Of a DNA stretch of 64,000 nucleotides, positions 1 through 7,053 are shown piece by piece; within the stretch, counting starts at the first letter, position 1, and every line of letters starts with the position of its first letter. The notes below the pieces were generated by a model. That model ran no database searches, was not told where the DNA came from, and worked only from the letters and a program-made list of their open reading frames with translations. The translations under genes were made by a program, and so were the position numbers. The DNA comes from an uncultured Bacilli bacterium (GTDB lineage: Bacteria > Bacillota_I > Bacilli_A > RF39 > UBA660), in the NCBI GenBank assembly GCA_934102215.1, contig CAKOSH010000001.1, positions 296,851 through 360,850 of the forward strand. The letters are read 5' to 3'.

Positions 1-10
1 AATGACATGA

Positions 11-39
11 TTTAAAAAATACCTAAAATAGTGTATAAT
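11..39 (+). promoter_or_regulatory. putative promoter of the HNH endonuclease gene
   Basis: A perfect -10 box TATAAT lies at 34-39. A weak -35 (TTTAAA, 11-16) sits 17 bases upstream. A GAGGTG ribosome binding site at 55-60 precedes the ATG at 66. The -35 match is poor, so only the -10 is convincing. Confidence 0.5.
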
Positions 40-65
40 TTATTTGATATGTGTGAGGTGTAGTT

Positions 66-1325
66 ATGAGAGATTTTACTGATTCTATTAAATTTTCAGT
101 GGTAAGAGAAAATCTGAAAAAAAATAATGGTAGAATATGTTGTGAAATTTGTGGTAAAGAGTTAAAATCCATAAATGAAGGTCATTTTGATCATATAGAG
201 GCTTATGCTAAAGGTGGTAAATCAATAAAAACAAATTGTCAAATTTTATGTTCTGATTGCAATTTGAAGAAAAATGATAAAGAACTTGCTGATTTCCTTT
301 TAGATGAAAAAGCAAGGAAATTTTTAGAAGGTAATATTATTGATGAAGACGGACTTAATATCAAAAAGGAAAATGATAGTTTAAATAATATAAACATTGA
401 GTTAGAGGAAATGACTAAAGAAAAATTTGATATAATGGTTTCTTCTTTTATTGCTGATAAAGGAAATATAACAAAGGTTGATTTTAATAGAGTATACAAT
501 AATTTGCCACCTATTAAATATGTTTATAAATATTATGGAGATTTTTCTTCTTTGAAACAAGAATTTAATTTAAAACAAATCGTGTGGAATAGAGAGACAA
601 TAAAAGAAGCGTTAGAAAATTATGTGAAAATTCATGGTGATATTTTTCAAAAGGATTTAAAAACTTGTAATTGTTTACCTTCTTATCCATGTATTATTAA
701 ATACTATCCAGAATATGAAGGTTTAAATGAACTTAAAAATAATTTGTTTAATTTAAAAATTAGAAATCAATGGACAAAAGAAAAGGTAATAGATGAAGCA
801 AAAAGATTTGTACAAAAAAATGGAAAAATAACTTTAAAAGATTTGACTTTAGAAAATAATTTACCAACTGCAAGAGTAATATATAAATATTTTGGAACTA
901 TGGAAAATTTCCAAAAACTTGTTGGTTCTCAAATTTCTAAAAAAAATGAATTAATAACTATTTCTGATATTGATAAATATGTTGAAGAACTATTTTGGGC
1001 AAGAGATAGAATATTTAATACGAGAAAAGATTTATTAGATGTGTTTCCAGTATCTGAAAGTGTTATTTATAAAAATTTTGGTACTTTTGATTTGTTTTGT
1101 GAAAAATATAATATAGTAATTAAGAAAAAGAAAAAAGCAAAATTTACAAAACAAGAAATTGATGATATTATTCTTGCTTACATAAAAGGTGGGAATTCTA
1201 TACCAAAAGTTGCTAAAGATTTAGTTAAATTAGGTCTACCATCTAGAGATGCTATTATGAGATATTATAAAGATTGGCATGAACCTTTTATTTTATATTC
1301 CAAATTATATGAAAAAATAAATTAA
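66..1325 (+). CDS. HNH endonuclease with five homing-endonuclease-associated repeats
   Basis: Predicted DNA endonuclease of 419 residues. The N-terminal HNH/zinc module shows Cys26-x2-Cys29, then His40-x-Asp42-His43 (ββα-metal core), Asn57 and Cys62-x2-Cys65. The rest, from about residue 115, is five tandem units of roughly 58 residues. Each begins with a helix such as TKEKV or TKQEI and ends in a Y-K-Y-F/Y-G-T/D...F type motif. These resemble the HNH_repeat (homing endonuclease-associated repeat) family, thought to be small DNA-binding helical modules that read successive target segments. The start is the ATG after GAGGTG. The gene is followed by a terminator and then by a serine recombinase module, so it is probably mobile-element cargo or itself a selfish homing gene. 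The target site cannot be inferred. Confidence 0.85.
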   Translation: MRDFTDSIKFSVVRENLKKNNGRICCEICGKELKSINEGHFDHIEAYAKGGKSIKTNCQILCSDCNLKKNDKELADFLLDEKARKFLEGNIIDEDGLNIKKENDSLNNINIELEEMTKEKFDIMVSSFIADKGNITKVDFNRVYNNLPPIKYVYKYYGDFSSLKQEFNLKQIVWNRETIKEALENYVKIHGDIFQKDLKTCNCLPSYPCIIKYYPEYEGLNELKNNLFNLKIRNQWTKEKVIDEAKRFVQKNGKITLKDLTLENNLPTARVIYKYFGTMENFQKLVGSQISKKNELITISDIDKYVEELFWARDRIFNTRKDLLDVFPVSESVIYKNFGTFDLFCEKYNIVIKKKKKAKFTKQEIDDIILAYIKGGNSIPKVAKDLVKLGLPSRDAIMRYYKDWHEPFILYSKLYEKIN

Positions 1326-1333
1326 AAAAACTT

Positions 1334-1381
1334 ATCATCCTATAAATTTTAATGAAAATTAGAATTTAGGATGATTTTTTG
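1334..1381 (+). terminator. Rho-independent terminator after the HNH gene
   Basis: The stem ATCATCCTA (1334-1342) pairs with TAGGATGAT (1667-equivalent position 1367-1375), with an AT-rich partly paired interior, and runs into T6. It lies 9 bases after the HNH stop codon. Confidence 0.8.
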
Positions 1382-1469
1382 TTTCTTAAAATATTGAAAT
1401 AACAATATAACCCCTTTATTTCATCCTTTATATCAACCTGCGAAGTAGGATGAATTTTGCAAGTGCAAA

Positions 1470-1538
1470 ATAAGATTTGCACATACCAATTCCTTATGAA
1501 ATAAGGGATTAATTGGTGTTACTGTGCAAACATCTTAT
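1470..1538. other. long interrupted hairpin, possible structured RNA or recombination site
   Basis: Nested complementary segments form one long arm: ATAAGAT (1470-1476) with ATCTTAT (1532-1538), TTGCACA (1477-1483) with TGTGCAA (1523-1529), CCAATT (1486-1491) with AATTGG (1511-1516), and CCTTAT (1492-1497) with ATAAGG (1501-1506), closed by a GAA loop. A second small hairpin TTTTGCA/TGCAAAA lies just upstream (1455-1470). No ORF occupies 1382-1662. It could be a small RNA, a MITE-like remnant or an attachment/resolution site of the adjacent recombinase element. No T-run follows, so it is not a simple terminator. Confidence 0.55.
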
Positions 1539-1662
1539 CCTGCTTTTGTAGAATTAGTATAAAATAATAGAAACTAGGATGATTACATTTTTTTGTGAAA
1601 ATTATGACTTGACTCTTTTAATTAATGGAACTACTATTCATCATGCAAAGGAGATGATGTAT

Positions 1663-1812
1663 ATGAGAAGATTTAATTTTTATTTACCGGAAGAATTATT
1701 CGAATGAATAAAATTACTTTCAAAATTTTATAATATCTCTATAACTAGAATAATGATGGAATTATTAGAAATAGGATATGTAGAGATGTTAAATACTAGA
1801 AAAAATAAATAA
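1663..1812 (+). pseudogene. ribbon-helix-helix-like small protein interrupted by an in-frame TGA
   Basis: Reading from the ATG at 1663, behind AAAGGAG, gives a 49-codon frame ending in TAA. Its sequence begins MRRFNFYLPEELFE and continues IKLLSKFYNISITRIM, the pattern of a CopG/Arc-type ribbon-helix-helix protein. Codon 15 (1705-1707) is TGA, where a tryptophan would fit. TGA is a stop elsewhere in this window, so the gene is either broken by a TGG-to-TGA change or was acquired from a lineage that reads TGA as Trp. Position next to a recombinase fits a plasmid- or element-borne regulator. Confidence 0.6.
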
Positions 1813-1877
1813 AATATTTTATTAAATACGGAAGGGTTAGGTGATGATTATAAAAATTTATAAATTAATGGAGGAAT

Positions 1878-1985
1878 ATGATAGTAAGTAATATTATTAG
1901 TTATGTTGTAAACATACTAAATGATATTACTAAAACAAAAATTATAACCATAGAATTAATTGGAGGTATTAAACTCTATGGTTAA
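1878..1985 (+). CDS. possible small ORF upstream of the recombinase operon
   Basis: An ATG preceded by GGAGG (1870-1874, very close) opens a 35-residue frame beginning MIVSNIISYVV, hydrophobic at its N terminus. It ends in TAA and overlaps the next start by 8 bases. No family is recognised. The overlap and orientation suggest translational coupling with the small gene that follows, but short AT-rich frames arise easily by chance. Confidence 0.3.
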   Translation: MIVSNIISYVVNILNDITKTKIITIELIGGIKLYG

Positions 1986-2157
1986 ATACAAGGTTAATCT
2001 AAAGTTTAAAGATACTGAAAAATCTTTAAATGAAATAATTACTGATGTATTAAAAATTGAACTGCAAAAGAAGATAAACATGACTTGCAATATATTAAGA
2101 AGAGAGCTACCATATAATCATACTCATTATTCCCAAATGGAAGGGAGTAGTAATTAA
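1978..2157 (+). CDS. small hypothetical protein preceding the serine recombinase
   Basis: A 59-residue protein starting at the ATG at 1978, 11 bases after a GGAGG ribosome binding site (1962-1966). An upstream TTG at 1960 overlaps that site and is unlikely to be the start. The stop TAA shares its last base with the ATG of the recombinase (TAATG), so the two are probably coupled. The sequence is polar, with an early amphipathic stretch (KYKVNLKFKDTEKSL). Small genes in this position in serine-recombinase elements are often accessory or excision-directionality proteins, but nothing here proves that. Confidence 0.6.
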   Translation: MVKYKVNLKFKDTEKSLNEIITDVLKIELQKKINMTCNILRRELPYNHTHYSQMEGSSN

Positions 2158-3722
2158 TGGTAGGGAATAACAGTTTTAAAGTAGGAATATATATAAGATT
2201 ATCAAGAGATGATGGTAATTTAGAATCTGATAGTATTGTTAGTCAAAGAAGTTTACTTAATCAATATATTAAAGAAAACAATTATAATTTAATAGAAGAA
2301 TATGTAGATGATGGTTATACTGGTACTAATTTTGATAGACCATCATTCAAAAGAATGATTAAAGATATTGAATTAGGAAAAATCAATATGATTATTACTA
2401 AAGATATGTCAAGACTTGGTAGAGATTATATTGGTACTGGTGAGCTACTTGAAAAATATTTTCCAAATAATAATATTAGATATATTGCAATTAATGATGG
2501 AATAGATACTTTTATTGATAATGCAAATAATGATATCGCACCTTTTAAAGCAATTATGAATGATATGTATGCTAAAGATATTTCTAAAAAAATAAAAAGT
2601 AGTTTACACTCAAGGATGAAAGATGGATTATATGTATCTGGTAGATGTCCTTTTGGTTATAAAAAAGATCCAAATAATAAAAATCATTTAATTATAAATG
2701 AAGAACAAGCAAGTGTTGTAAAATTAATTTTTGATTTAGCACTTAAAGGTAATACATATCATTTTATTGCACAAAAATTAACAAAAAGAAAAATTAAAAC
2801 TCCAGCATCTTATTATAACTATGTATGGAATACTAAATGTATAAATACAAATTGTATATCACAAGAATATGGAGTATGGGTTGATACGACTATTAAAACA
2901 ATTTTAACTAATAGAATTTATGTGGGAGATGCAGTGCAAGGAAAAACTAAAAAGATTAATTATAAACTTAAAAAGACAGTAAAAAATAATCCTAATGATT
3001 ATATTGTAGTTGAAAATACACACAAGGCAATAATTGATAGAGAAACTTTTAATTATGTGCAAACTCTACTACCTAAAAATATTAAAAGACCAGAGAAGAA
3101 AAGATTTTATTTATTAGATGGACTCTTATATTGTGGAGATTGCAAACATCGAATAACAATAAGATATCAAAATAAAACTGGAAGAAGTTACACAACTTGT
3201 GATTATTATAGAACATATTCAAAATATCATGTTTGTACCACACATACAAATAATTATGAAGTATTAGAAAGTGTAATTTTAGATAATATAAAAGAAGTTT
3301 GTAAAAAATATTTAGATAAAAATAAAATCAAAAATTCTATAGGAAATTTAGAGTTTGAAGATAATACTTTGAAGATAAAAAAACAAATTGAAAGTTTAGA
3401 AATTACTAATAATAAATTAATAACAAATTTAGATAAAACTTATATGGATATGTTAAAAGGTATTATTGATGAAGAACAATACATAAGGGTAAGTGAAAGT
3501 ATTAAAAAAGAGATAGAAAATAATAAGTCAAGTATTGGTAATCTTAAAAATGAACAACTAAATAGTGATAAAATAGATAATAAAATATTAGAAAAATATA
3601 TCAATGAATTTTTAAGTATAGATAATCCAACTAGAGAATTAATAATTAATTTAGTTGAAAAAATCCATATCTATCAAGATAAAACGATAGATATTATATT
3701 TACATTTAAAAATGTTACATAA
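2157..3722 (+). CDS. large serine recombinase (TnpX/SpoIVCA-type), element 1
   Basis: A 521-residue site-specific recombinase that would integrate or excise its element by a serine-linked double-strand break. The catalytic domain starts with VGIYIRLSRDD, with the nucleophile Ser16 in the R-x-S motif, followed by SQRSLLNQYI and the conserved DMSRLGRD segment. The recombinase domain (PFGYKKD, about residue 165 onward) follows, then a zinc-ribbon with Cys326-x2-Cys329 and later Cys residues, and a coiled-coil-rich C terminus. Full length for the family. The stop codon directly abuts sequence encoding the end of a LysM domain, so the attachment site lies at this end of the element. The opposite end is not visible in the window. 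Confidence 0.93.
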   Translation: MVGNNSFKVGIYIRLSRDDGNLESDSIVSQRSLLNQYIKENNYNLIEEYVDDGYTGTNFDRPSFKRMIKDIELGKINMIITKDMSRLGRDYIGTGELLEKYFPNNNIRYIAINDGIDTFIDNANNDIAPFKAIMNDMYAKDISKKIKSSLHSRMKDGLYVSGRCPFGYKKDPNNKNHLIINEEQASVVKLIFDLALKGNTYHFIAQKLTKRKIKTPASYYNYVWNTKCINTNCISQEYGVWVDTTIKTILTNRIYVGDAVQGKTKKINYKLKKTVKNNPNDYIVVENTHKAIIDRETFNYVQTLLPKNIKRPEKKRFYLLDGLLYCGDCKHRITIRYQNKTGRSYTTCDYYRTYSKYHVCTTHTNNYEVLESVILDNIKEVCKKYLDKNKIKNSIGNLEFEDNTLKIKKQIESLEITNNKLITNLDKTYMDMLKGIIDEEQYIRVSESIKKEIENNKSSIGNLKNEQLNSDKIDNKILEKYINEFLSIDNPTRELIINLVEKIHIYQDKTIDIIFTFKNVT

Positions 3723-3724
3723 AA

Positions 3725-3856
3725 ATTGTATCAGGTGATTCATTATGGAAGATAGCTAATAAGTACAATACAACTGTTAATAAATTGAAAACCATAAATA
3801 ACTTAGATTCAACTGTACTACAAATAGGTCAAAAATTATTACTTCCTACAACGTAA
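3725..3856 (+). pseudogene. 3' fragment of a LysM-domain gene cut by the recombinase element
   Basis: Immediately after the recombinase stop, an open frame without any start codon reads IVSGDSLWKIANKYNTT, then a linker, then QIGQKLLLP and TAA. That is the canonical LysM peptidoglycan-binding repeat lacking its first residues (normally YTV/YKVKSGD). The 5' portion is not present in the window. The most economical reading is that element 1 inserted within the LysM codons, so the gene would be restored on excision. A terminator follows directly. Confidence 0.75.
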
Positions 3857-3884
3857 AAACATGTCGATTATGACATGTTTTGTA
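3857..3884 (+). terminator. terminator after the LysM fragment
   Basis: AAACATGTC (3857-3865) pairs with GACATGTTT (3872-3880), followed by a short T-rich tract (TTTTGT). It starts right at the LysM stop codon, supporting that this was once a real gene end. Confidence 0.65.
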
Positions 3885-3903
3885 TTGCTAGAATGTTTTA
3901 ATT

Positions 3904-4332
3904 TTAATATAGTTCGTCGCATACTCCAGGGTCAGGAGCATAAAAACAATGACTTTTGTATCTACCAGTATTTCTTTGACCAAACCAAGTTCTTTTACAT
4001 TCTTCTCCTTTTTTGGGACCATAAAACCATAAAGCATTTGTTGCTGGATAATAGTATTCACCTTTTAATACTCTTTTGGCAAGTTCTTTCTCTTTATTAG
4101 TAGCACTACCGTTATTAAAAAGTTGACTATTTGTTCCAACAAAACCACCAGGTTTTTGATAAACTACATCGCTTATACTTCTTATATTTTTAAAATCCAA
4201 ACAATTTGCGATAGCTCTATTAACGATTACATTTCCCACCATTAGCATAGCAAGTTCTCCTTCAGCAAGAGCTTCAGCTCTCATAAGTCTTGCACATAAA
4301 TCAAGTTCTTTATTATTATATTTAATAAGCAT
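3904..4332 (-). CDS. SleB/CwlJ-like cell wall hydrolase
   Basis: A 142-residue Hydrolase_2 family enzyme, predicted to cleave peptidoglycan (lytic activity on spore cortex or cell wall). The conserved acidic motif appears near the N terminus in LCARLMRAEALAEGE, followed by GNVIVNRA, the SISDVVYQKPGGF segment and the WFGQRNTGRYKSHCFY tail typical of SleB catalytic domains. The start is the ATG at 4332 behind AGGTGA; an upstream GTG at 4341 overlaps that site. There is no signal peptide or peptidoglycan-binding domain, unlike full SleB. It converges on the LysM fragment, so the two may once have formed a wall-hydrolase neighbourhood. Confidence 0.85.
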   Translation of the reverse strand: MLIKYNNKELDLCARLMRAEALAEGELAMLMVGNVIVNRAIANCLDFKNIRSISDVVYQKPGGFVGTNSQLFNNGSATNKEKELAKRVLKGEYYYPATNALWFYGPKKGEECKRTWFGQRNTGRYKSHCFYAPDPGVCDELY

Positions 4333-4367
4333 ATTCTTCACCTAATATATTTTATACAAATAAATAG

Positions 4368-4436
4368 AAATGTTAATAAAAAGTTAATAACATGCATTAA
4401 TTAAGCATTGCTTAGAAAAAATGTTAATAAAAAGTT
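4368..4436. repeat. 18-bp direct repeat upstream of tRNA-Trp
   Basis: AAATGTTAATAAAAAGTT occurs at 4368-4385 and again at 4419-4436, 51 bases apart. The second copy overlaps the -35 of the tRNA promoter. It may be a regulator site or a small duplication. Confidence 0.6.
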
Positions 4437-4463
4437 GATTTATCTATTTTGTTATTGTATAAT
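4435..4463 (+). promoter_or_regulatory. promoter of tRNA-Trp
   Basis: The -35 TTGATT (4435-4440) and -10 TATAAT (4458-4463) are separated by 17 bases. This places the transcription start about 25 bases before the tRNA. Confidence 0.75.
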
Positions 4464-4493
4464 TAAATTGCTTTTTATGAAAAGCACACTGAT

Positions 4494-4568
4494 AGGGGTA
4501 TGGTGTCAGTGGTAGCATGCCGGTCTCCAAAACCGTTGGGGAGGGTTCGAGTCCTTCTACCCCTGCCA
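4494..4568 (+). tRNA. trnW: tRNA-Trp (anticodon CCA)
   Basis: Cloverleaf: the acceptor AGGGGTA (4494-4500) pairs with TACCCCT (4558-4564). The anticodon loop CTCCAAA gives anticodon CCA. The T arm contains GGTTCGAGTCC. Discriminator G and encoded CCA (4566-4568) complete the gene. This anticodon reads UGG only, consistent with TGA as stop in this genome. Confidence 0.96.
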
Positions 4569-4635
4569 TATGTGAATTACACGAACTCAATTGCTATATT
4601 TAAGTATGGTTTTGCAGTTAGTGTTTCAATACAGA

Positions 4636-4659
4636 GAACTAAATATTAGTTCTTTTTTT
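4636..4659 (+). terminator. terminator after tRNA-Trp
   Basis: GAACTAA (4636-4642), a 3-base loop and TTAGTTC (4646-4652) are followed by T7. Confidence 0.85.
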
Positions 4660-4999
4660 AATGCTTTAAATATAATAATCTAATAGGCTCATACAGGCTC
4701 ATACGATAGTATTCTGCAAATGAAAAAGGCTTTTAAGTATAAATCTTTGTTATTAAAAAATATGTTCTAGTGGGACTATAACACCCTTTAAAATTGATAT
4801 AATAATTTTATAAACAATTTGTTATTTTTTTAAGATAATTCAATATTTAAAAACAAATAAGAGTAGGGGTATTTTACAAAATTATATTTTGTTCTTTTCT
4901 AATTACACATAAAGCACTTTATATATTTATTTATTGTTAAAATTATAGTGATTTTGGAGTAAATAGTGTATTATATTGTTGTATGAGAGTGAGGATATA
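4660..4999. other. gene-free spacer between tRNA-Trp and the ApeA-like gene
   Basis: No coding frame with a usable start is seen in about 340 bases. The only notable structure is a perfect tandem 10-mer AGGCTCATAC at 4685-4694 and 4695-4704. A GAGTGAGGA ribosome binding site (4985-4993) serves the downstream gene. Promoter candidates are too AT-rich to rank. Confidence 0.5.
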
Positions 5000-6397
5000 A
5001 TGATAAAAAAATATAAAGGTACTTTTAGATTTGACGGAAAAAATCATCCCGGAGAGTGTGAGGTTGATTCAAATAATAATATTAAATTAAGAATTAATGA
5101 AAGTGATATTAATGGATATAAGGAACAAATAAAAGGTGTGGCAGATAATACAAGTTTAGATTTATATGAATGTAAATTAATTGGTAATGATATAGGATAT
5201 TATTTATATTCAGTTGCTTATTTAGTTGATAAGGAAGACATAAGGTTTGGAAAAACAGATTTTAATAAACATATATATGATTTTAGATTTACTTTTGAAC
5301 CATTAGAATATTGGCTTGATGAAAAAATATTAAATATTACTGATAAAAGCATAGAATGGAATATACCAGAAGATATTATTATATATTCAAAAAAGAATCT
5401 TGAGATTAAAATTAAATATTTTAAAGGAGAAGATATAATTAATAATAAAATAGCAAAATTTGAAATTATCCCATACGTTTGTGTAAAATCTTCTAAAAAA
5501 CTTAATATTGATAATATAATGTATTATGTTCAACTTATAACTAGGTTTTTCTCATTACTTTGTGGATATAGTGGTCAAGTAAATGAACTGAAATTTCATA
5601 AGTATTATAATGGTAAAATAATATTTGATACACTAGAAGATTCTTTGATAATAAATACAGATTTTAGCAATTTTAATGATATTAGTATTGCATATAATGA
5701 ACGTAATTTGAGGACATATTATAAAGAGTTTGGATATGATAAATTAGTTAAAATGTTTAATATATGGTTTGAATTATATTCTAAAAAGTATAAAATGGCA
5801 TTCGTAAATTATTTTAACCCATATAGTGCTAAAACAATAGAGTCAGAATTTTTAAGAATTACTAAAAGCATAGAAAAAGCGAGTATATGTGGAGAAAATC
5901 AAAAAGAGAAGAAAAAGAAAAGTAGAAAATTTGATAAAGTATTAAGTGAATTTTATAATAATTATAAGAATGAATTAATAAAATCTATAAAGAATAACAA
6001 ATTAAAAAAAGACTATGTAAAAAATATTGAAAAAATTCATAAAGGTATCATAGAATCTGTTGTATATGGCTATGAAAATAGGAAATCATTATCTGATAGA
6101 TTAAAAGAATTTGACGTTGATGATAATATTAAGAATCACTTTAGTGAAAAACATATTATGAATTCTGATTCAACAAAAACAAATGTATATGAAGTGTTAG
6201 CAAACACTAGAAATTATTACACACATTTAGATAAAAATACAAACATTTTAAATGAAAAATTTATTGTTGGATATAATAGAATATTAGAAAAAATATTTGT
6301 TCAACATATTTTAAAATTATTAATTAAAGAAGATTTTTTAGTCAATGAAATTATAAATAAAGATGATTATTTAACTATATATGACAACATAGAATAA
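5000..6397 (+). CDS. apeA: ApeA-like HEPN antiphage ribonuclease
   Basis: A 465-residue protein with the architecture of ApeA, a single-gene antiphage defence protein. The N-terminal region (KYKGTFRFDGKNHPG, then FEPLEYWLDEKI at about residues 95-107) matches the ApeA N-terminal domain pattern. The C-terminal HEPN domain carries the catalytic R-x4-H motif as Arg404-Asn-Tyr-Tyr-Thr-His409. HEPN toxins of this type are thought to cleave RNA upon infection and abort phage growth. The start is the ATG at 5000 behind GAGTGAGGA; an upstream TTG at 4976 has no site. It is a lone gene next to tRNA-Trp and an XRE regulator, typical of a defence island. Sequence alone cannot show which phage trigger it senses. 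Confidence 0.8.
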   Translation: MIKKYKGTFRFDGKNHPGECEVDSNNNIKLRINESDINGYKEQIKGVADNTSLDLYECKLIGNDIGYYLYSVAYLVDKEDIRFGKTDFNKHIYDFRFTFEPLEYWLDEKILNITDKSIEWNIPEDIIIYSKKNLEIKIKYFKGEDIINNKIAKFEIIPYVCVKSSKKLNIDNIMYYVQLITRFFSLLCGYSGQVNELKFHKYYNGKIIFDTLEDSLIINTDFSNFNDISIAYNERNLRTYYKEFGYDKLVKMFNIWFELYSKKYKMAFVNYFNPYSAKTIESEFLRITKSIEKASICGENQKEKKKKSRKFDKVLSEFYNNYKNELIKSIKNNKLKKDYVKNIEKIHKGIIESVVYGYENRKSLSDRLKEFDVDDNIKNHFSEKHIMNSDSTKTNVYEVLANTRNYYTHLDKNTNILNEKFIVGYNRILEKIFVQHILKLLIKEDFLVNEIINKDDYLTIYDNIE

Positions 6398-6430
6398 TCT
6401 TTTATAAAATAAAACAAAGTATTTGTGTAT

Positions 6431-6667
6431 TTACTTTGTTTTAAAAAAGTCTTTAATATCTATTTCAAGTATATCTGCAATTCTTCCAAGTATAGCAAGA
6501 CTAAAAGTCTTTTTTCTTTTATCACTTTCTATTTCTGCTAAATAATCAATAGACATATCAACTTCATCTGCTAATTTTTGTTGAGTATATCCTTTTTCTT
6601 TACGGAACTTTTTAATATTTTTCCTAACAACATCATAATAATACATATCACTATGAACTTGTGCCAT
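6431..6667 (-). CDS. XRE-family repressor
   Basis: A 78-residue protein consisting of one Cro/CI helix-turn-helix (RKNIKKFRKEKGYTQQKLAD, then DMSIDYLAEIES), the size of a minimal repressor. The start is the ATG at 6667 behind GAGGTGG; an upstream GTG overlaps that site. It is divergent from the small-protein operon at 6802. The intervening DNA holds two copies of the inverted repeat GNGCTTATAGCAC, so it probably represses that operon and perhaps itself. It converges with the ApeA-like gene. Confidence 0.85.
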   Translation of the reverse strand: MAQVHSDMYYYDVVRKNIKKFRKEKGYTQQKLADEVDMSIDYLAEIESDKRKKTFSLAILGRIADILEIDIKDFFKTK

Positions 6668-6717
6668 TAGTACCACCTCTATATTTATATTGTCCTATAA
6701 ATAGAAAAATTATTTTA

Positions 6718-6779
6718 TGGGCTTATAGCACTAGACTAAAAATAAATATTATGATATATTATATATAGTGCTTATAGCA
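6718..6779 (+). promoter_or_regulatory. promoter with twin operator sites for the divergent XRE repressor
   Basis: GGGCTTATAGCAC (6718-6730) and GTGCTTATAGCAC (6767-6779) are near-identical, each built on the half-sites GTGC/GCAC around TTATA. Between them lie -35 TAGACT (about 6731-6736) and -10 TATATT, 17 bases apart, reading toward 6802. One operator abuts the -35 and the other covers the start region, a classic repression layout. Confidence 0.65.
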
Positions 6780-6801
6780 CAATTAATAAAGGAGTGGTAG
6801 T

Positions 6802-7035
6802 ATGGCAAAGAATAAGGGTGGCAGTTCAATTGGCAGTACAATTGGAGCAGTTTGTATAATAATAATTTTAATAGGGTTAGTTTCATCTTGTTTTAATGAT
6901 GATACATCATCTCCAAGTTCATCTAATTCAAATTGGAGTGAAGAAAAATCTATTGAATGTAGAAATAGGAGTAATACATATTACAAATGTAGTTGGAATG
7001 TTTGGGAAGATAGATGTACTTGTAAACAACGATAA
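6802..7035 (+). CDS. small membrane-anchored Cys-containing protein
   Basis: A 77-residue protein behind AAGGAGTGG. It has a Gly/Ser-rich start, one membrane helix (about residues 14-30, AVCIIIILIGLVSSCF), a Ser/Asp linker, and a C-terminal segment with four Cys (ECRNRSNTYYKCSW, then DRCTCKQR) that could form disulfides or bind metal outside the membrane. No family is recognised. It is the first gene of a three-gene run controlled by the twin-operator promoter. Confidence 0.65.
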   Translation: MAKNKGGSSIGSTIGAVCIIIILIGLVSSCFNDDTSSPSSSNSNWSEEKSIECRNRSNTYYKCSWNVWEDRCTCKQR

Positions 7036-7053
7036 TTTTAAAGGTGTGAATGA

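Noticed and set aside
3861..4100. plus-strand frame opposite the SleB-like gene
   Set aside because: It starts within a terminator and is the shadow of a well-supported hydrolase gene.
4660..4999. tandem 10-mer AGGCTCATAC as an origin iteron
   Set aside because: Only two copies, no initiator gene adjacent, no DnaA boxes recognised.
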